From positions 496,001 to 560,000 of the forward strand of contig NZ_BAAAFQ010000001.1 in assembly GCF_039523615.1 (NCBI RefSeq): a stretch of 64,000 nucleotides of DNA, in the 5' to 3' direction. Each line of letters starts with the position of its first letter. Positions within the stretch are counted from its first letter, which is position 1. Both the position numbers and the translations under genes were made by a program. This DNA comes from Psychrosphaera haliotis (lineage in GTDB: Bacteria; Pseudomonadota; Gammaproteobacteria; Enterobacterales; Alteromonadaceae). Of this stretch, positions 25,425 through 34,574 are shown piece after piece. The notes under the pieces were generated by a model. The model searched no databases. It had not been told where the DNA came from and saw only the letters and a list, made by a program, of their open reading frames with translations.

Positions 25425-26354
25425 TTATTCACCCGCAACTAGTGCGGCTACTGTTGCTGTATCATTCGCAACTTTATAATTAATTTCTTTTACAATTCTT
25501 TTGCCTAACCCAGTTAATACTTTGCCAGGTCCAAATTCATACACATCTGTAACGCCATTAGTATGAACTTGCTGAATTGTTTCAGTCCATCTAACTGGGC
25601 TGTATAACTGTTTTACTAAAGCTTGCTTAATTTCGTCAGCGCTTGTTGGCGCGGCTACATCAACATTATTTATAACCGGTATTACAGGCGTATTAAAATC
25701 AAGTTGCTGTAAATCTATTGCTAGCTTATCTGCAGCAGGCTTCATCAGCGCACAGTGCGAAGGTACAGAGACTGGCAAAGGTAATGCTCTTTTTGCACCT
25801 AACTCTTTTGCTAATAGCATGGCACGTTCAACCGCAGCTTTTTCACCGGCTATAACAATTTGGCCTGGAGAATTAAAATTAACAGGCGCAACAACGTCAC
25901 CATTAGCAGCATCAGTACACGCTTTACTTACCAGTTCATCTTCCAAACCGATAATAGCAGCCATTGCTCCTGTACCCGCGGGCACTGCTTGTTGCATATA
26001 TTGACCACGTTTCTGAACTAATAAGACGGCTTCTGCTAGTGTTAATACTTCTGCACATACTAACGCTGAGTATTCACCAAGGCTATGACCCGCTAAGTAG
26101 GAAGGAAGTTCCCCACCTTTAGCAACATAATCACGCCATATAGCTACTGAGCTAGTTAGTAACGCAGGTTGAGTAAATTCAGTTTGATTTAATTGCTCAT
26201 TTTCATCTTTAGAAACTACAGCCCACATATCATAACCAAGTGCGCTTGATGCTTCGTTAAACGAATCCCTTACAACCTCAGATGTTTCATATAATTCGGC
26301 TAACATGCCTACGGCCTGAGAACCCTGGCCAGGAAATACTATTGCTTTTGTCAT
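25425..26354 (-). CDS. fabD: Malonyl-CoA:ACP transacylase
   Basis: A 309-residue enzyme that loads malonate on ACP. The N-terminal FPGQGSQAVGML, the nucleophile Ser91 in GHSLGEYSAL, the malonyl-binding Arg in VQKRGQYMQ and the catalytic His in VPSHCALM are all visible. It starts 27 bases after fabH. Confidence 0.98.
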   Translation of the reverse strand: MTKAIVFPGQGSQAVGMLAELYETSEVVRDSFNEASSALGYDMWAVVSKDENEQLNQTEFTQPALLTSSVAIWRDYVAKGGELPSYLAGHSLGEYSALVCAEVLTLAEAVLLVQKRGQYMQQAVPAGTGAMAAIIGLEDELVSKACTDAANGDVVAPVNFNSPGQIVIAGEKAAVERAMLLAKELGAKRALPLPVSVPSHCALMKPAADKLAIDLQQLDFNTPVIPVINNVDVAAPTSADEIKQALVKQLYSPVRWTETIQQVHTNGVTDVYEFGPGKVLTGLGKRIVKEINYKVANDTATVAALVAGE

Positions 26355-26381
26355 TGTGAATTTGTCTCTTATATGTGTTTT

Positions 26382-27344
26382 TTAATACTTAATTAACGCT
26401 GAGGCCCAAGTAAAACCAGCGCCAAATGCATTTAATAATAAAGTTTGACCTCGTTGAATTCTGCCATCTCTAATGGCTTCGTCAAGCGCAGTTGGAACGG
26501 TAGCTGCTGACGTGTTGCCATACTTATCTAGGTTAATAACGACTTGATCCATACTCATATCTAATTTTTTAGCTACGGCAGAAATAATTCGCATGTTCGC
26601 CTGATGTGGAATTAACCAATCAATGTCAGACTTTTCAGCGTTATTCAGTTTTAATGTCGTTTCAACAACTTCTGATAACTTTGTGACAGCGACCTTAAAT
26701 ACTTGGTTACCTTCCATATGTCCCCAAGCGTCGTGTACTGAATCTTCGTTGCCACGAGTTGGCATTTCCGCTTTAAGCAACTCTGATGCATTGCCGTCGG
26801 CATGAATATGTGTTGATAAGATCCCTGGCGTTTCGGTAGCTTCTATAATTACCGCACCAGCACCATCACCAAATAAAACAATGGTTTTACGGTCAGTTGG
26901 GTTCATTAAGTGACTTAAGCAGTCAGCACCGATAATAAGTGCCTTTTTAGCTGTGCCAGCTTTTATGAAGGTATCGCCAATGCTCAACGCATAACAAAAA
27001 CCTGAGCATGCTGCCGCGACATCAAAAGCGGGTACACCTGAAGGTATTCCTAAGTCTCTTTGAACTTCACAGCCTGCTGAAGGGAATGCGCGCGCATGGC
27101 TAGTCGTTCCGACTATGACCAAGTCAATTTCTGAGGCATCAATACCTGCCATTTCCAATGCTTTTTTAGCAGCTTTAGTGGACATACTAGAAACAGTGTC
27201 ATTTTCGTCCATGATACGGCGCTCTTTGATCCCTGTACGTTCGGTAATCCAATCGTCCGTAGTCTCAACCATTTTTTCTAAATCTTTATTAGAACGAATT
27301 TGCGGCGGGAAATAACTACCAGTACCGATAATTTTTGAAAACAT
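26382..27344 (-). CDS. fabH: Beta-ketoacyl-ACP synthase III
   Basis: A 320-residue condensing enzyme that starts fatty acid synthesis from acetyl-CoA and malonyl-ACP. Cys113 lies in AAACSGFCYAL, the His in PHQANMRI and the Asn in KYGNTSAATVP complete the triad. The CoA-binding WITERTGI motif (32-39) is intact. GAGAGG precedes ATG 27344. Between plsX and fabD. Confidence 0.98.
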   Translation of the reverse strand: MFSKIIGTGSYFPPQIRSNKDLEKMVETTDDWITERTGIKERRIMDENDTVSSMSTKAAKKALEMAGIDASEIDLVIVGTTSHARAFPSAGCEVQRDLGIPSGVPAFDVAAACSGFCYALSIGDTFIKAGTAKKALIIGADCLSHLMNPTDRKTIVLFGDGAGAVIIEATETPGILSTHIHADGNASELLKAEMPTRGNEDSVHDAWGHMEGNQVFKVAVTKLSEVVETTLKLNNAEKSDIDWLIPHQANMRIISAVAKKLDMSMDQVVINLDKYGNTSAATVPTALDEAIRDGRIQRGQTLLLNAFGAGFTWASALIKY

Positions 27345-27378
27345 GCAACCTCTCTGTTTGCCTTTAAGACTAATTCAT

Positions 27379-28404
27379 TTAGTCAACAGCGTTTAACATG
27401 ACCTCAACTTTGTCCTTTATTTTTTCCGGAACCTGGCGCTGAGCTTCTGTTATCGCTTCTTTTATAGCACTGTAAAAGGCTTTTGAAGAAGCATTGCCGT
27501 GACTTTTGACAACAATTCCGCGCAATCCTACCAGACTCGCACCGTTATAGTGGTCGGGGTTCATCTTTGAAAAGAGTTTTCTTATACCTGGCATGAGTAT
27601 GCCAATCATGATTTTGCTGAAAAATGAGGTTTCGCTCATTGCTCGCAACTTAGAGATAATAAGCTTCGCAACGCCTTCTATTGTTTTAAGCGCAACGTTT
27701 CCTACAAAACCGTCACACACAATAACATCGGCTTTTCCGGCAAATATATCATTGCCTTCTGCAAATCCTACATAGTTGATGTGCTCACACTGCATTAATT
27801 TATCTGCTGTGCGTTTTAGATGCTCCGCTCCCTTAATGTCTTCTTCACCTACATTAAGCAGTGCAATACGGGGGTTTTCTATACCTTCAACTTCTTTTGC
27901 CATCACAGCGCCCATTACAGCAAACTGAAACAGGGTATCGGAACAGTGGTGAATATTGGCACCTAAGTCTAGTAATAAGACTTTGTCGTCTTCATAAGTT
28001 GGCAAAGCGCTAATTAGTGCAGGTCGTTTTATTGAAGGTAAGGTTTTTAATACATATCGAGCAATGGCTAATAGCGCTCCGGTATTACCGGCGGAAACAC
28101 ACGCATCAGCTTGCTTGTCTTTCACTAACTCGAGTGCTTTTCGCATAGACGAATGCGGTTTTCTACGTAGAGCAAGATCTGGACGCTCATCTTGGTTAAC
28201 AACTTGTTCGGCATGAACAACGGTTAATCGAGGGTGACCTAATGCATTGTTCTTATTTAAAGCAGTATGAATACTTTGTGAGTGACCACAAAGGTAAAGG
28301 TGCAGATATGGGAAATCAGCTACAGCTTTGATCGCTGCAGGAATAGTAGATCGGGGGCCATAATCGCCCCCCATCATATCAAGCGCGATGTGGATATCAC
28401 GCAT
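27379..28404 (-). CDS. plsX: Phosphate acyltransferase PlsX
   Basis: A 341-residue peripheral membrane enzyme that converts acyl-ACP to acyl-phosphate for phospholipid synthesis. Typical blocks are IALDMMGGDYGP (6-17), SAGNTGAL, DLGAN and VCDGFVGNVALKT. It follows rpmF by 19 bases, the classical rpmF-plsX-fabH order. Confidence 0.97.
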   Translation of the reverse strand: MRDIHIALDMMGGDYGPRSTIPAAIKAVADFPYLHLYLCGHSQSIHTALNKNNALGHPRLTVVHAEQVVNQDERPDLALRRKPHSSMRKALELVKDKQADACVSAGNTGALLAIARYVLKTLPSIKRPALISALPTYEDDKVLLLDLGANIHHCSDTLFQFAVMGAVMAKEVEGIENPRIALLNVGEEDIKGAEHLKRTADKLMQCEHINYVGFAEGNDIFAGKADVIVCDGFVGNVALKTIEGVAKLIISKLRAMSETSFFSKIMIGILMPGIRKLFSKMNPDHYNGASLVGLRGIVVKSHGNASSKAFYSAIKEAITEAQRQVPEKIKDKVEVMLNAVD

Positions 28405-28423
28405 ATTAAGTCTAGGCTAGGCC

Positions 28424-28588
28424 TTACTTAATTTTACGACCTTTATAATAGCCGTCAGCTGTCATGTGGTGACGACGGTGAGTTTCACCAGTCGTTTGAT
28501 CTACAGACAAGTTTTCGATTGTTAATGCATCATGTGAACGACGCATGCCACGTCTAGCTCGGGATTTCTTACTTTTTTGAACCGCCAT
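28424..28588 (-). CDS. rpmF: 50S ribosomal protein L32
   Basis: A 54-residue basic ribosomal protein found by translating the minus strand: it begins MAVQKSKKSRARRGMRRSHD and ends KGRKIK. This is the Cys-free form of L32 typical of gammaproteobacteria (no zinc-binding CxxC). GGAG lies 7 bases before the ATG, and it begins 9 bases after the yceD stop. In enterobacteria yceD (needed for 23S rRNA accumulation) and rpmF form one transcript. Confidence 0.98.
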   Translation of the reverse strand: MAVQKSKKSRARRGMRRSHDALTIENLSVDQTTGETHRRHHMTADGYYKGRKIK

Positions 28589-28597
28589 TGCCGTCTC

Positions 28598-29131
28598 CTA
28601 AGTTTTAAGTTTTTTTAATACTTCAAACGGATTAGGTTTTTCCTGCACCGTCGCTTCTGGCGCTAACTCACCAAAGCTCATGTTCTTGTTACCAAGTTCA
28701 CAATCTTTTGGTTCATGCATTGCTACAATAGGCAGCGCCAACATTAATTCGTCTTCAACCAAATGAACAAGGCTAATAGAGCCATATTCGTCTAGTTCAA
28801 TTTCATCATATGCTTCCGGTATTGGATCTTCACTTTCCTTAGCCGCGTTACGTATAGGCGTATAAACGAAGTCAGCTGTTACCTCTGCCTTCAGTCCTTT
28901 GCCACAACGTTGACAAGTTAGTTCTAAACTAGCTGTCGCCGTGCCCTGAATCACAACCAAATCCTGTGGATCAACTCCACATTCAATAGATACATTCACG
29001 TGATCTGTTAATACTTCAGCCACTTCATTTAGACGTGACAGATTTCCCTTGACGATAATACCGTCATAGGTCATACGTTTTAACGCAGCTTTCGCTGGCT
29101 CGATCGAGAGAGGAATTTTTACCGTTTGCAT
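28598..29131 (-). CDS. yceD: 23S rRNA accumulation protein YceD (DUF177)
   Basis: A 177-residue protein required in Escherichia coli for normal 23S rRNA levels. It aligns from residue 1 (MQTVKIPLSIEPAKAALKR), has the CQRCGKGL motif (about 74-81), the ALPIVAMHEPKDCE block, and ends with the NPFEVLKKLK box. No Shine-Dalgarno sequence precedes the ATG, while a perfect -10 box lies 11 bases upstream, so the mRNA is probably nearly leaderless. First gene of the long operon. Confidence 0.95.
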   Translation of the reverse strand: MQTVKIPLSIEPAKAALKRMTYDGIIVKGNLSRLNEVAEVLTDHVNVSIECGVDPQDLVVIQGTATASLELTCQRCGKGLKAEVTADFVYTPIRNAAKESEDPIPEAYDEIELDEYGSISLVHLVEDELMLALPIVAMHEPKDCELGNKNMSFGELAPEATVQEKPNPFEVLKKLKT

Positions 29132-29142
29132 AGGGCGCGCAT

Positions 29143-29171
29143 ATTATAGTGAAGGAAACTGAGAGTCAAAA
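29143..29171 (-). promoter_or_regulatory. Sigma-70 promoter of the yceD-rpmF-fab operon
   Basis: On the minus strand TATAAT (29148-29143) is a perfect -10. Candidate -35 elements are TTTTGA (29171-29166, 17-base spacer) or TTGACT (29169-29164, 15-base spacer). The sequence after the -10 reads ATGCGCGCCC, a GC-rich discriminator like those of ribosomal promoters under ppGpp/DksA control. The start point would fall about 5 bases before the yceD ATG. Confidence 0.8.
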
Positions 29172-29266
29172 GAAAATGACCTTATTCCCTTAAAAAATAG
29201 AAATTAGCCATGTAAAATAGCGTATATTCCTTTTATCATCGTTAAATAGATTAAAAAAGAATCATT

Positions 29267-29875
29267 ATGACTAATCGCGAAAATCGAACCATCATTTTAG
29301 GCTCAACTTCACCATTTAGAAAGGCCTTATTAGAAAAATTAAATATATCCTTTAAAACTGACAAGCCTGAAGTCGACGAAACCCCTCTTCAAAACGAAAC
29401 GCCTGATAAACTAGTTGCAAGACTCGCTTTATTAAAAGCACAAGCCGTTGCTGAACGACACTCTAACTCTATAGTCATTGGCTCAGACCAGGTCGCCGTT
29501 TTTGATGGTGAAATACTTGGTAAGCCACATACTCACGAAAACGCCGTTAAGCAATTAAGTAAATTTTCAGGTAATACTGTGACCTTTTTAACCGGCTTAA
29601 CAGTGATTGATACTAATAGTGGATTAACAAAAACACTTGTTGAACCCTTTGACGTGGTATTTAAAACATTAACGTTAGAAATGATTAATCAATATCTTTA
29701 TGCTGAAAAACCTTATAAATGTGCAGGAAGCTTCAAGAGCGAAGCATTAGGTATTTGTTTATTTGAAAAGCTAACTGGTGACGACCCTAATACTTTAATA
29801 GGGTTACCATTAATAAAGCTAGTTGGCATTTTAGGCGAAATGGATTATTCGGTTTTATCGCAACAGAGCAACTAA
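29267..29875 (+). CDS. maf: Maf family nucleotide pyrophosphatase (YceF-type)
   Basis: A 202-residue nucleotide pyrophosphatase of the YceF subfamily, which prefers m7GTP and is thought to keep modified nucleotides out of RNA. Signatures: ILGSTSPFRKALLEKL (10-25), EVDETP, IGSDQVAVFDGEILGKP and CAGSFKSEALGICLFE. Divergent from yceD and convergent with rluC, the same order as in Escherichia coli. Confidence 0.95.
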   Translation: MTNRENRTIILGSTSPFRKALLEKLNISFKTDKPEVDETPLQNETPDKLVARLALLKAQAVAERHSNSIVIGSDQVAVFDGEILGKPHTHENAVKQLSKFSGNTVTFLTGLTVIDTNSGLTKTLVEPFDVVFKTLTLEMINQYLYAEKPYKCAGSFKSEALGICLFEKLTGDDPNTLIGLPLIKLVGILGEMDYSVLSQQSN

Positions 29876-29930
29876 CAATAATGACTCATCCTAAAATGTG
29901 CTGATCTTTATTTAGATATAATGGCTATCT

Positions 29931-29975
29931 TAAATAAAAAGACCCCCAGTAATTGGAATTTTCAACTATTGGGGG
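29931..29975 (-). terminator. Terminator of rluC
   Basis: CCCCCA (29943-29948) pairs with TGGGGG (29970-29975) and the inner bases TTG/CAA extend the hairpin. On the minus strand it is followed by TCTTTTT. It lies about 60 bases beyond the rluC stop. Confidence 0.8.
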
Positions 29976-30037
29976 CATTTCCGATAAGAGCTTGTGCTGA
30001 TTCGCTATCATTTAGTTGGATAATAGCTAAATGGTAG

Positions 30038-31033
30038 CTAACCGTTGTCTGTGCTTTCACCAGCAACAATCATAGCCTGCTCACCAAGCTTTTGTAACAC
30101 AACTTCTAACTCAGGTTGAAGCGGCGCCTCAAAACGCATTGTAGTTTCAGATAACGGATGAAAAAATGAAATTTCCTTAGCGTGAAGGAATAATCTATTT
30201 AACCCTACCTTTTTAACCACTTTATCAAATTCGCGATCACCATACTTATCATCACATGCAATTGGATGCCCTTGGCAAGCCGTGTGAACACGAATTTGGT
30301 GTGTTCGTCCGGTCTGAGGTCGAGCTTCAACTAAGCTACAATCTTTGAAATTACTCAATACCGAAAACAGCGTGCAAGACTTTTTGCCTTCCTCTCTATC
30401 TGTTATAACTAGACGTTCGCCAGACTTAGTGGTGATTTTCTTAAGTGGTTCCTGTACTGACTTTTGTTTTTCTGACCATTGTCCTCTAACTAAAGCCCAA
30501 TAAACCTTGTTCATAGTCTTAATTCTTAATTGCTCATGTAACGAAACTAAAACGGAACGTTTTTTGGCAATTAGTAAAATACCTGAAGTATCTCGGTCAA
30601 GGCGGTGTACAAGTTCCATCATTTTTTCTTTTGGTCTTAACGCTCTTAAGCCTTCAATCACACCAAAACTTACGCCGCTACCACCATGCACCGCGATGCC
30701 CGAAGGTTTGTTCATTACAATTAGGGACTTGTCTTCAAAGATAATCGCTTTTTCCAACGCTTGCACTGAGCTTAAACCGGCAGAAATACCTTCGCTTTCT
30801 TCTTTTACGCGGACCGGCGGAACTCGAACAATATCGCCTAGTTGCAGCTTGTAAGTTTGCTTTATTCTTCCTTTATTAACCCTAACTTCACCTTTGCGGA
30901 GAATCTTATAAATTACGCTCTTTGGGCACCCTTTTAATAAGGTGATCAAAAAGTTATCTATGCGTTGACCCTCATGAACATCGTCTATTTCTATTTGTTG
31001 TACTTTTGGGAAATTTATCGCTTTTTCTGACAT
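30038..31033 (-). CDS. rluC: 23S rRNA pseudouridine(955/2504/2580) synthase RluC
   Basis: A 331-residue pseudouridine synthase. An S4 domain covers about 15-75 (GQRIDNFLITLLKGCPKSVIYKILRKGEVRVNKGR, quoted in parts), and the catalytic Asp lies in VHRLDRDTSG. The C-terminal RTHQIRVH and FLHAKE blocks are typical of the RluA/RluC group. I favour ATG 31033; a GTG six codons upstream (31051) has no better ribosome site. Divergent from rne, as in enterobacteria. Confidence 0.95.
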   Translation of the reverse strand: MSEKAINFPKVQQIEIDDVHEGQRIDNFLITLLKGCPKSVIYKILRKGEVRVNKGRIKQTYKLQLGDIVRVPPVRVKEESEGISAGLSSVQALEKAIIFEDKSLIVMNKPSGIAVHGGSGVSFGVIEGLRALRPKEKMMELVHRLDRDTSGILLIAKKRSVLVSLHEQLRIKTMNKVYWALVRGQWSEKQKSVQEPLKKITTKSGERLVITDREEGKKSCTLFSVLSNFKDCSLVEARPQTGRTHQIRVHTACQGHPIACDDKYGDREFDKVVKKVGLNRLFLHAKEISFFHPLSETTMRFEAPLQPELEVVLQKLGEQAMIVAGESTDNG

Positions 31034-31092
31034 AGTTTTTGATTCACTCACAAATTTAAATAATTTTATTCAATTTTACGCTTAATTTCTGT

Positions 31093-31101
31093 TGCTATAA
31101 T
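31093..31101 (+). promoter_or_regulatory. Extended -10 promoter of rne
   Basis: TGCTATAAT is a perfect extended -10 (TGn plus TATAAT at 31096-31101). Only a partial -35 (TTTACG at 31075, 15-base spacer) is seen, which an extended -10 tolerates. The implied start near 31108 gives an rne leader of about 460 bases. Confidence 0.75.
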
Positions 31102-31107
31102 CCACTT

Positions 31108-31570
31108 TCACGTCGATAATAGCACGGCTTATAAAGCAACTGATTGAACTGCCTCACGTAATGAACGTAAGAGTCATGTAACGGAGCAGGGTTTGAGGCC
31201 GCGATGATATCAGAATTAACCGAGTATGTTTATCTTTCATTTTTAACAAACATACCGAATAAAGAACACCAGACCTCAAACCTCCACGCCACTTAAGTAA
31301 GGTAATGCGAGTAACATATTACCCTCTTCTTTAACCGTTCAGACCAGTCAAATCGAGGCGTCTATTTAACCAGTGCCACCATTCCCGTTTTGTTTACGAT
31401 AATGGCACAGACAGAATTCTAAAAATTTGGAATTGATAAACCTTTAATTACAGTCGAGATGATTGAAATTTGACAGATAACTAGTTGAGAAACTACACAG
31501 TGTCGAGGTGTATTCAAGTGCATCGAACATTAATGGAATGTGGCCTACTACTAAAAGAAGAGCTACATAC
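31108..31570 (+). promoter_or_regulatory. Long structured 5' leader of rne
   Basis: No gene fits here. Several perfect inverted repeats are seen: GGTTTGAGG (31190-31198) with CCTCAAACC (31274-31282), which encloses GTATGTTT (31224-31231) with AAACATAC (31248-31255); then GGTAAT (31301-31306) with ATTACC (31318-31323); and GTGCCA (31373-31378) with TGGCAC (31403-31408). In Escherichia coli the 361-base rne leader lets RNase E limit its own synthesis; this leader very likely does the same. Confidence 0.75.
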
Positions 31571-34549
31571 ATGAAACGCATGTTAATTAATGCCACGCAA
31601 CAAGAAGAAATGCGTGTTGCGTTGGTTGATGGTCAAAAACTGTACGATCTGGACATAGAAAGCCCAGGCCATGAACAGAAAAAGGCCAACATCTATAAAG
31701 GAACCATCACTCGAGTAGAGCCTAGCTTAGAAGCGGCTTTTGTTGATTATGGTGCCGACCGCCACGGCTTTTTGCCACTTAAAGAAATTGCACGTAATTA
31801 CTTCCCATCAGATTATAAATTCAGTGGTCGCCCTAACATCAAAGAAGTGGTGAAAGAAGGCCAAGAAGTTATTATTCAAATTGATAAAGAAGAGCGTGGC
31901 CAAAAAGGTGCCGCACTTACTACTTTCATCAGTGTTGCTGGTAGTTATCTTGTATTAATGCCTAACAACCCAAGAGCTGGCGGCATTTCACGTCGAATCG
32001 AAGGTGACGAGCGCACTCAACTTAAATCTGCATTAAGCAAGCTTGAGTTACCAAAAGGTATGGGCTTAATCGTTCGTACTGCTGGTGTTGGTAAATCTTA
32101 CGAAGAATTGGAATACGATTTACGTGCCCTACTTCTTCACTGGGATGCCATTCAACAAGCAGCTGACAGCCGACCTGCGCCGTTCTTAATTCATCAAGAA
32201 AGTAACGTTGTATTCCGTGCTATTCGTGACTATTTAAAACGTGATGTTGGTGAAATAATTATCGACAGCCAGAACGTATTTAATGAAGCAAAAAGCCACA
32301 TTGAATTATTCCGTCCTGACTTTTTAGACCGCGTTAAGCTTTACCAAGGTGAAGTTCCGTTATTTACTCATTACCAAATTGAGTCGCAAATCGAATCTGC
32401 CTTCCAACGTGAAGTTCGATTACCATCTGGTGGTTCAATTGTTATTGATCCTACAGAAGCCCTTGTTTCAATTGACATTAACTCGTCAAAGGCAACAAAA
32501 GGCAGCGACATTGAAGAAACGGCGCTTAATACTAACCTAGAAGCTGCTGAAGAAATTGCTCGTCAACTTCGTTTGCGTGATTTAGGTGGTTTATTAGTTA
32601 TCGATTTCATCGATATGACACCGCCAAAGCATCAACGTGATGTTGAAAACAGATTAAAAGACAGCGTTAAACAAGACCGTGCACGTGTTCAAATTGGCAA
32701 AATCAGCCGCTTTGGACTGCTTGAAATGTCACGCCAGCGTTTACGTCCATCATTAGGCGACGCGAGCCAACATACTTGTCCTCGTTGTGATGGCCAAGGC
32801 ACAATTCGTTCTAACGAATCTTTAGCACTTTCTATTCTTCGTTTAATCGAAGAGGAAGCGATTAAAGAGAACACAGCTCAAATTCAAGCTCAAGTTCCAG
32901 TTGTTGTTTCATCTTACTTACTAAATGAAAAGCGTGATGCGGTTCGTCACATTGAGAAAAATAATAACGTCAGCGTTGTTATTATTCCTAATATTCATTT
33001 AGAAACTCCGCACTATGAAGTATTACGTGTTCGTGTTGATGAAGAATTAGCTGATACTAGTTTCAAAATGGTGAAGCAGCCAGAGCAGAATGATTTTGTT
33101 AAAGAAATTGTTGTGCCAATGAAAAAAGAAATTGAGCAGCCTGTACTAAAAGGATTTGCAGCTCCAGTAGCTCCAGCTCCTTCTCAACCAGCACCAACTC
33201 CAGCGGCAGCAACAAAACAAGCTGAAGCTAAAGGCCCTGGTTTATTTGAAAAAATTGGTAAGTTTATCTCTGACCTATTTTCATCTGATGACTCTGCAAA
33301 GAAAACAAGCAAGAGTAATTCAAGTGGTAAAGGTAAGAATGAACGTGGCGACAAAAACGATCGTAACTCAAATCGTCGCAACAACAATAAAAACAAAAAC
33401 CGCAATAATAGAAACCGCTCTCAAGATAAAGACAAGAGTAAAGAAGCAGACTCTCGTAATGAGCGTGTAGAAAATACGGATGAAAAACGCAGCGACAATA
33501 AGCGTAACAAGCCTAAAAATCCGCGTAATCAAAACAGAAGAAAACCTGAAACTACTGAGAAAGTAGGTTCTGAGCAAGTAAGCCAAGCGCCTGCGGCGAA
33601 AGAAGAAAAGGTTCAAGAGCGTCGTAAACGCAGAAATAATCGTAAAAAAGTACGCATTGAGAAAACAGAAAACAATGCGATGGATGCAGCGATTAATAAC
33701 GTTAGCGAAGCTGAGGTACCTAAGGTAGAGACTGTAAATACGCAACCTACTGTTGACGCTAAAACTGAAGAGCCAATAGTTGAAACAACTATGAGTGAAT
33801 CAAATAGTGCACCGACAGAAACGCTAAAAGTTGAAGCAGTTGAGGCAACAAGCACTCAAGAAGCTGAAAGCAAAAAGGCTCCGGTAAAATCGCGTAACAA
33901 ACCTTTGTCTAAGTCTAGTACTAAGAATGAAGAACGTAGAGGCTCTATTAAATCTAAAGTGCAAACTGAAGATAAAGCTGAGACTAATTCAGACTTGTCG
34001 AACGATGAGCCTGTAGCTGTAGACTCAACTTCAGAGGCTGTTGAAGCTAAGCCAGTTGTTGAAACTAAACCTGATGTTGAAGCAAAGCCTGTTGTTGAAG
34101 CTAAACCAACGACAGAAGCTCCAGTTGAACAAAAAATGGCAGAAGTACAACCTACTTCAGAGCCAGCATCTGAAGCCAATGTAGAAACTCCAGCAGAAGT
34201 TAAAGTAGATGCTGAAGTAAAAGTGGATGCTGAAGTAAAAGCAGATTCTGAGGTTGTAGAAAGTCGCTATCCAGAGAACGATGCTGAGTTCGAAAAGAAC
34301 CACAAGCACCCGACTCCAGTTTCAGAAACTATTGAGAAGGTGTTACACGAACCTAGTGTTGCTAAACCAAGCTACAAAGGAACGTCTAGCGCGCCAATGA
34401 CAAAGCCTGCTCCTGCCGAGAAAACTGAAGGCCCTATGCCAACAGTAATGGCTGCAGAAGACCGTACTAAGGTTGTTGTATCAGCAAGAACTGGCGGTGC
34501 GTCACAAGCTACAGGCTCTGCAACGTCTGAAACACAAAAAACGTTGTAA
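31571..34549 (+). CDS. rne: Ribonuclease E
   Basis: A 992-residue endonuclease and scaffold of the RNA degradosome. The catalytic half carries an S1 domain (about 35-120), the magnesium ligands Asp302 and Asp345, and the zinc-link CPRC (403-406), all within a residue of Escherichia coli numbering. The C-terminal half starts with a candidate membrane-binding amphipathic helix, PGLFEKIGKFISDLF (556-570), followed by an Arg/Lys/Asn-rich RNA-binding region (about 580-700) and long Glu/Val/Ala/Lys repeats. The end has SAPMTKPAP, like the SAPMTRP-type terminal segment of enterobacterial RNase E. ATG 31571 is chosen by homology over an in-frame ATG 63 bases earlier. Confidence 0.97.
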   Translation: MKRMLINATQQEEMRVALVDGQKLYDLDIESPGHEQKKANIYKGTITRVEPSLEAAFVDYGADRHGFLPLKEIARNYFPSDYKFSGRPNIKEVVKEGQEVIIQIDKEERGQKGAALTTFISVAGSYLVLMPNNPRAGGISRRIEGDERTQLKSALSKLELPKGMGLIVRTAGVGKSYEELEYDLRALLLHWDAIQQAADSRPAPFLIHQESNVVFRAIRDYLKRDVGEIIIDSQNVFNEAKSHIELFRPDFLDRVKLYQGEVPLFTHYQIESQIESAFQREVRLPSGGSIVIDPTEALVSIDINSSKATKGSDIEETALNTNLEAAEEIARQLRLRDLGGLLVIDFIDMTPPKHQRDVENRLKDSVKQDRARVQIGKISRFGLLEMSRQRLRPSLGDASQHTCPRCDGQGTIRSNESLALSILRLIEEEAIKENTAQIQAQVPVVVSSYLLNEKRDAVRHIEKNNNVSVVIIPNIHLETPHYEVLRVRVDEELADTSFKMVKQPEQNDFVKEIVVPMKKEIEQPVLKGFAAPVAPAPSQPAPTPAAATKQAEAKGPGLFEKIGKFISDLFSSDDSAKKTSKSNSSGKGKNERGDKNDRNSNRRNNNKNKNRNNRNRSQDKDKSKEADSRNERVENTDEKRSDNKRNKPKNPRNQNRRKPETTEKVGSEQVSQAPAAKEEKVQERRKRRNNRKKVRIEKTENNAMDAAINNVSEAEVPKVETVNTQPTVDAKTEEPIVETTMSESNSAPTETLKVEAVEATSTQEAESKKAPVKSRNKPLSKSSTKNEERRGSIKSKVQTEDKAETNSDLSNDEPVAVDSTSEAVEAKPVVETKPDVEAKPVVEAKPTTEAPVEQKMAEVQPTSEPASEANVETPAEVKVDAEVKVDAEVKADSEVVESRYPENDAEFEKNHKHPTPVSETIEKVLHEPSVAKPSYKGTSSAPMTKPAPAEKTEGPMPTVMAAEDRTKVVVSARTGGASQATGSATSETQKTL
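34195..34250 (+). repeat. In-frame 18-base repeat in rne
   Basis: Three near-copies of an 18-base unit encode VKVDAE-VKVDAE-VKADSE in the acidic tail of RNase E. A looser repeat of (V/T)EAKPVVE lies just before, around 34040-34110. These drive length variation of the disordered scaffold. Confidence 0.7.
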
Positions 34550-34574
34550 GGCTACCAAGCTGTAAGGCGTAAAC

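Noticed and set aside
33368..34179. Several long minus-strand frames opposite the rne tail
   Set aside because: They mirror the low-complexity codons of the RNase E tail; no start signals, and rne is clearly the coding frame.
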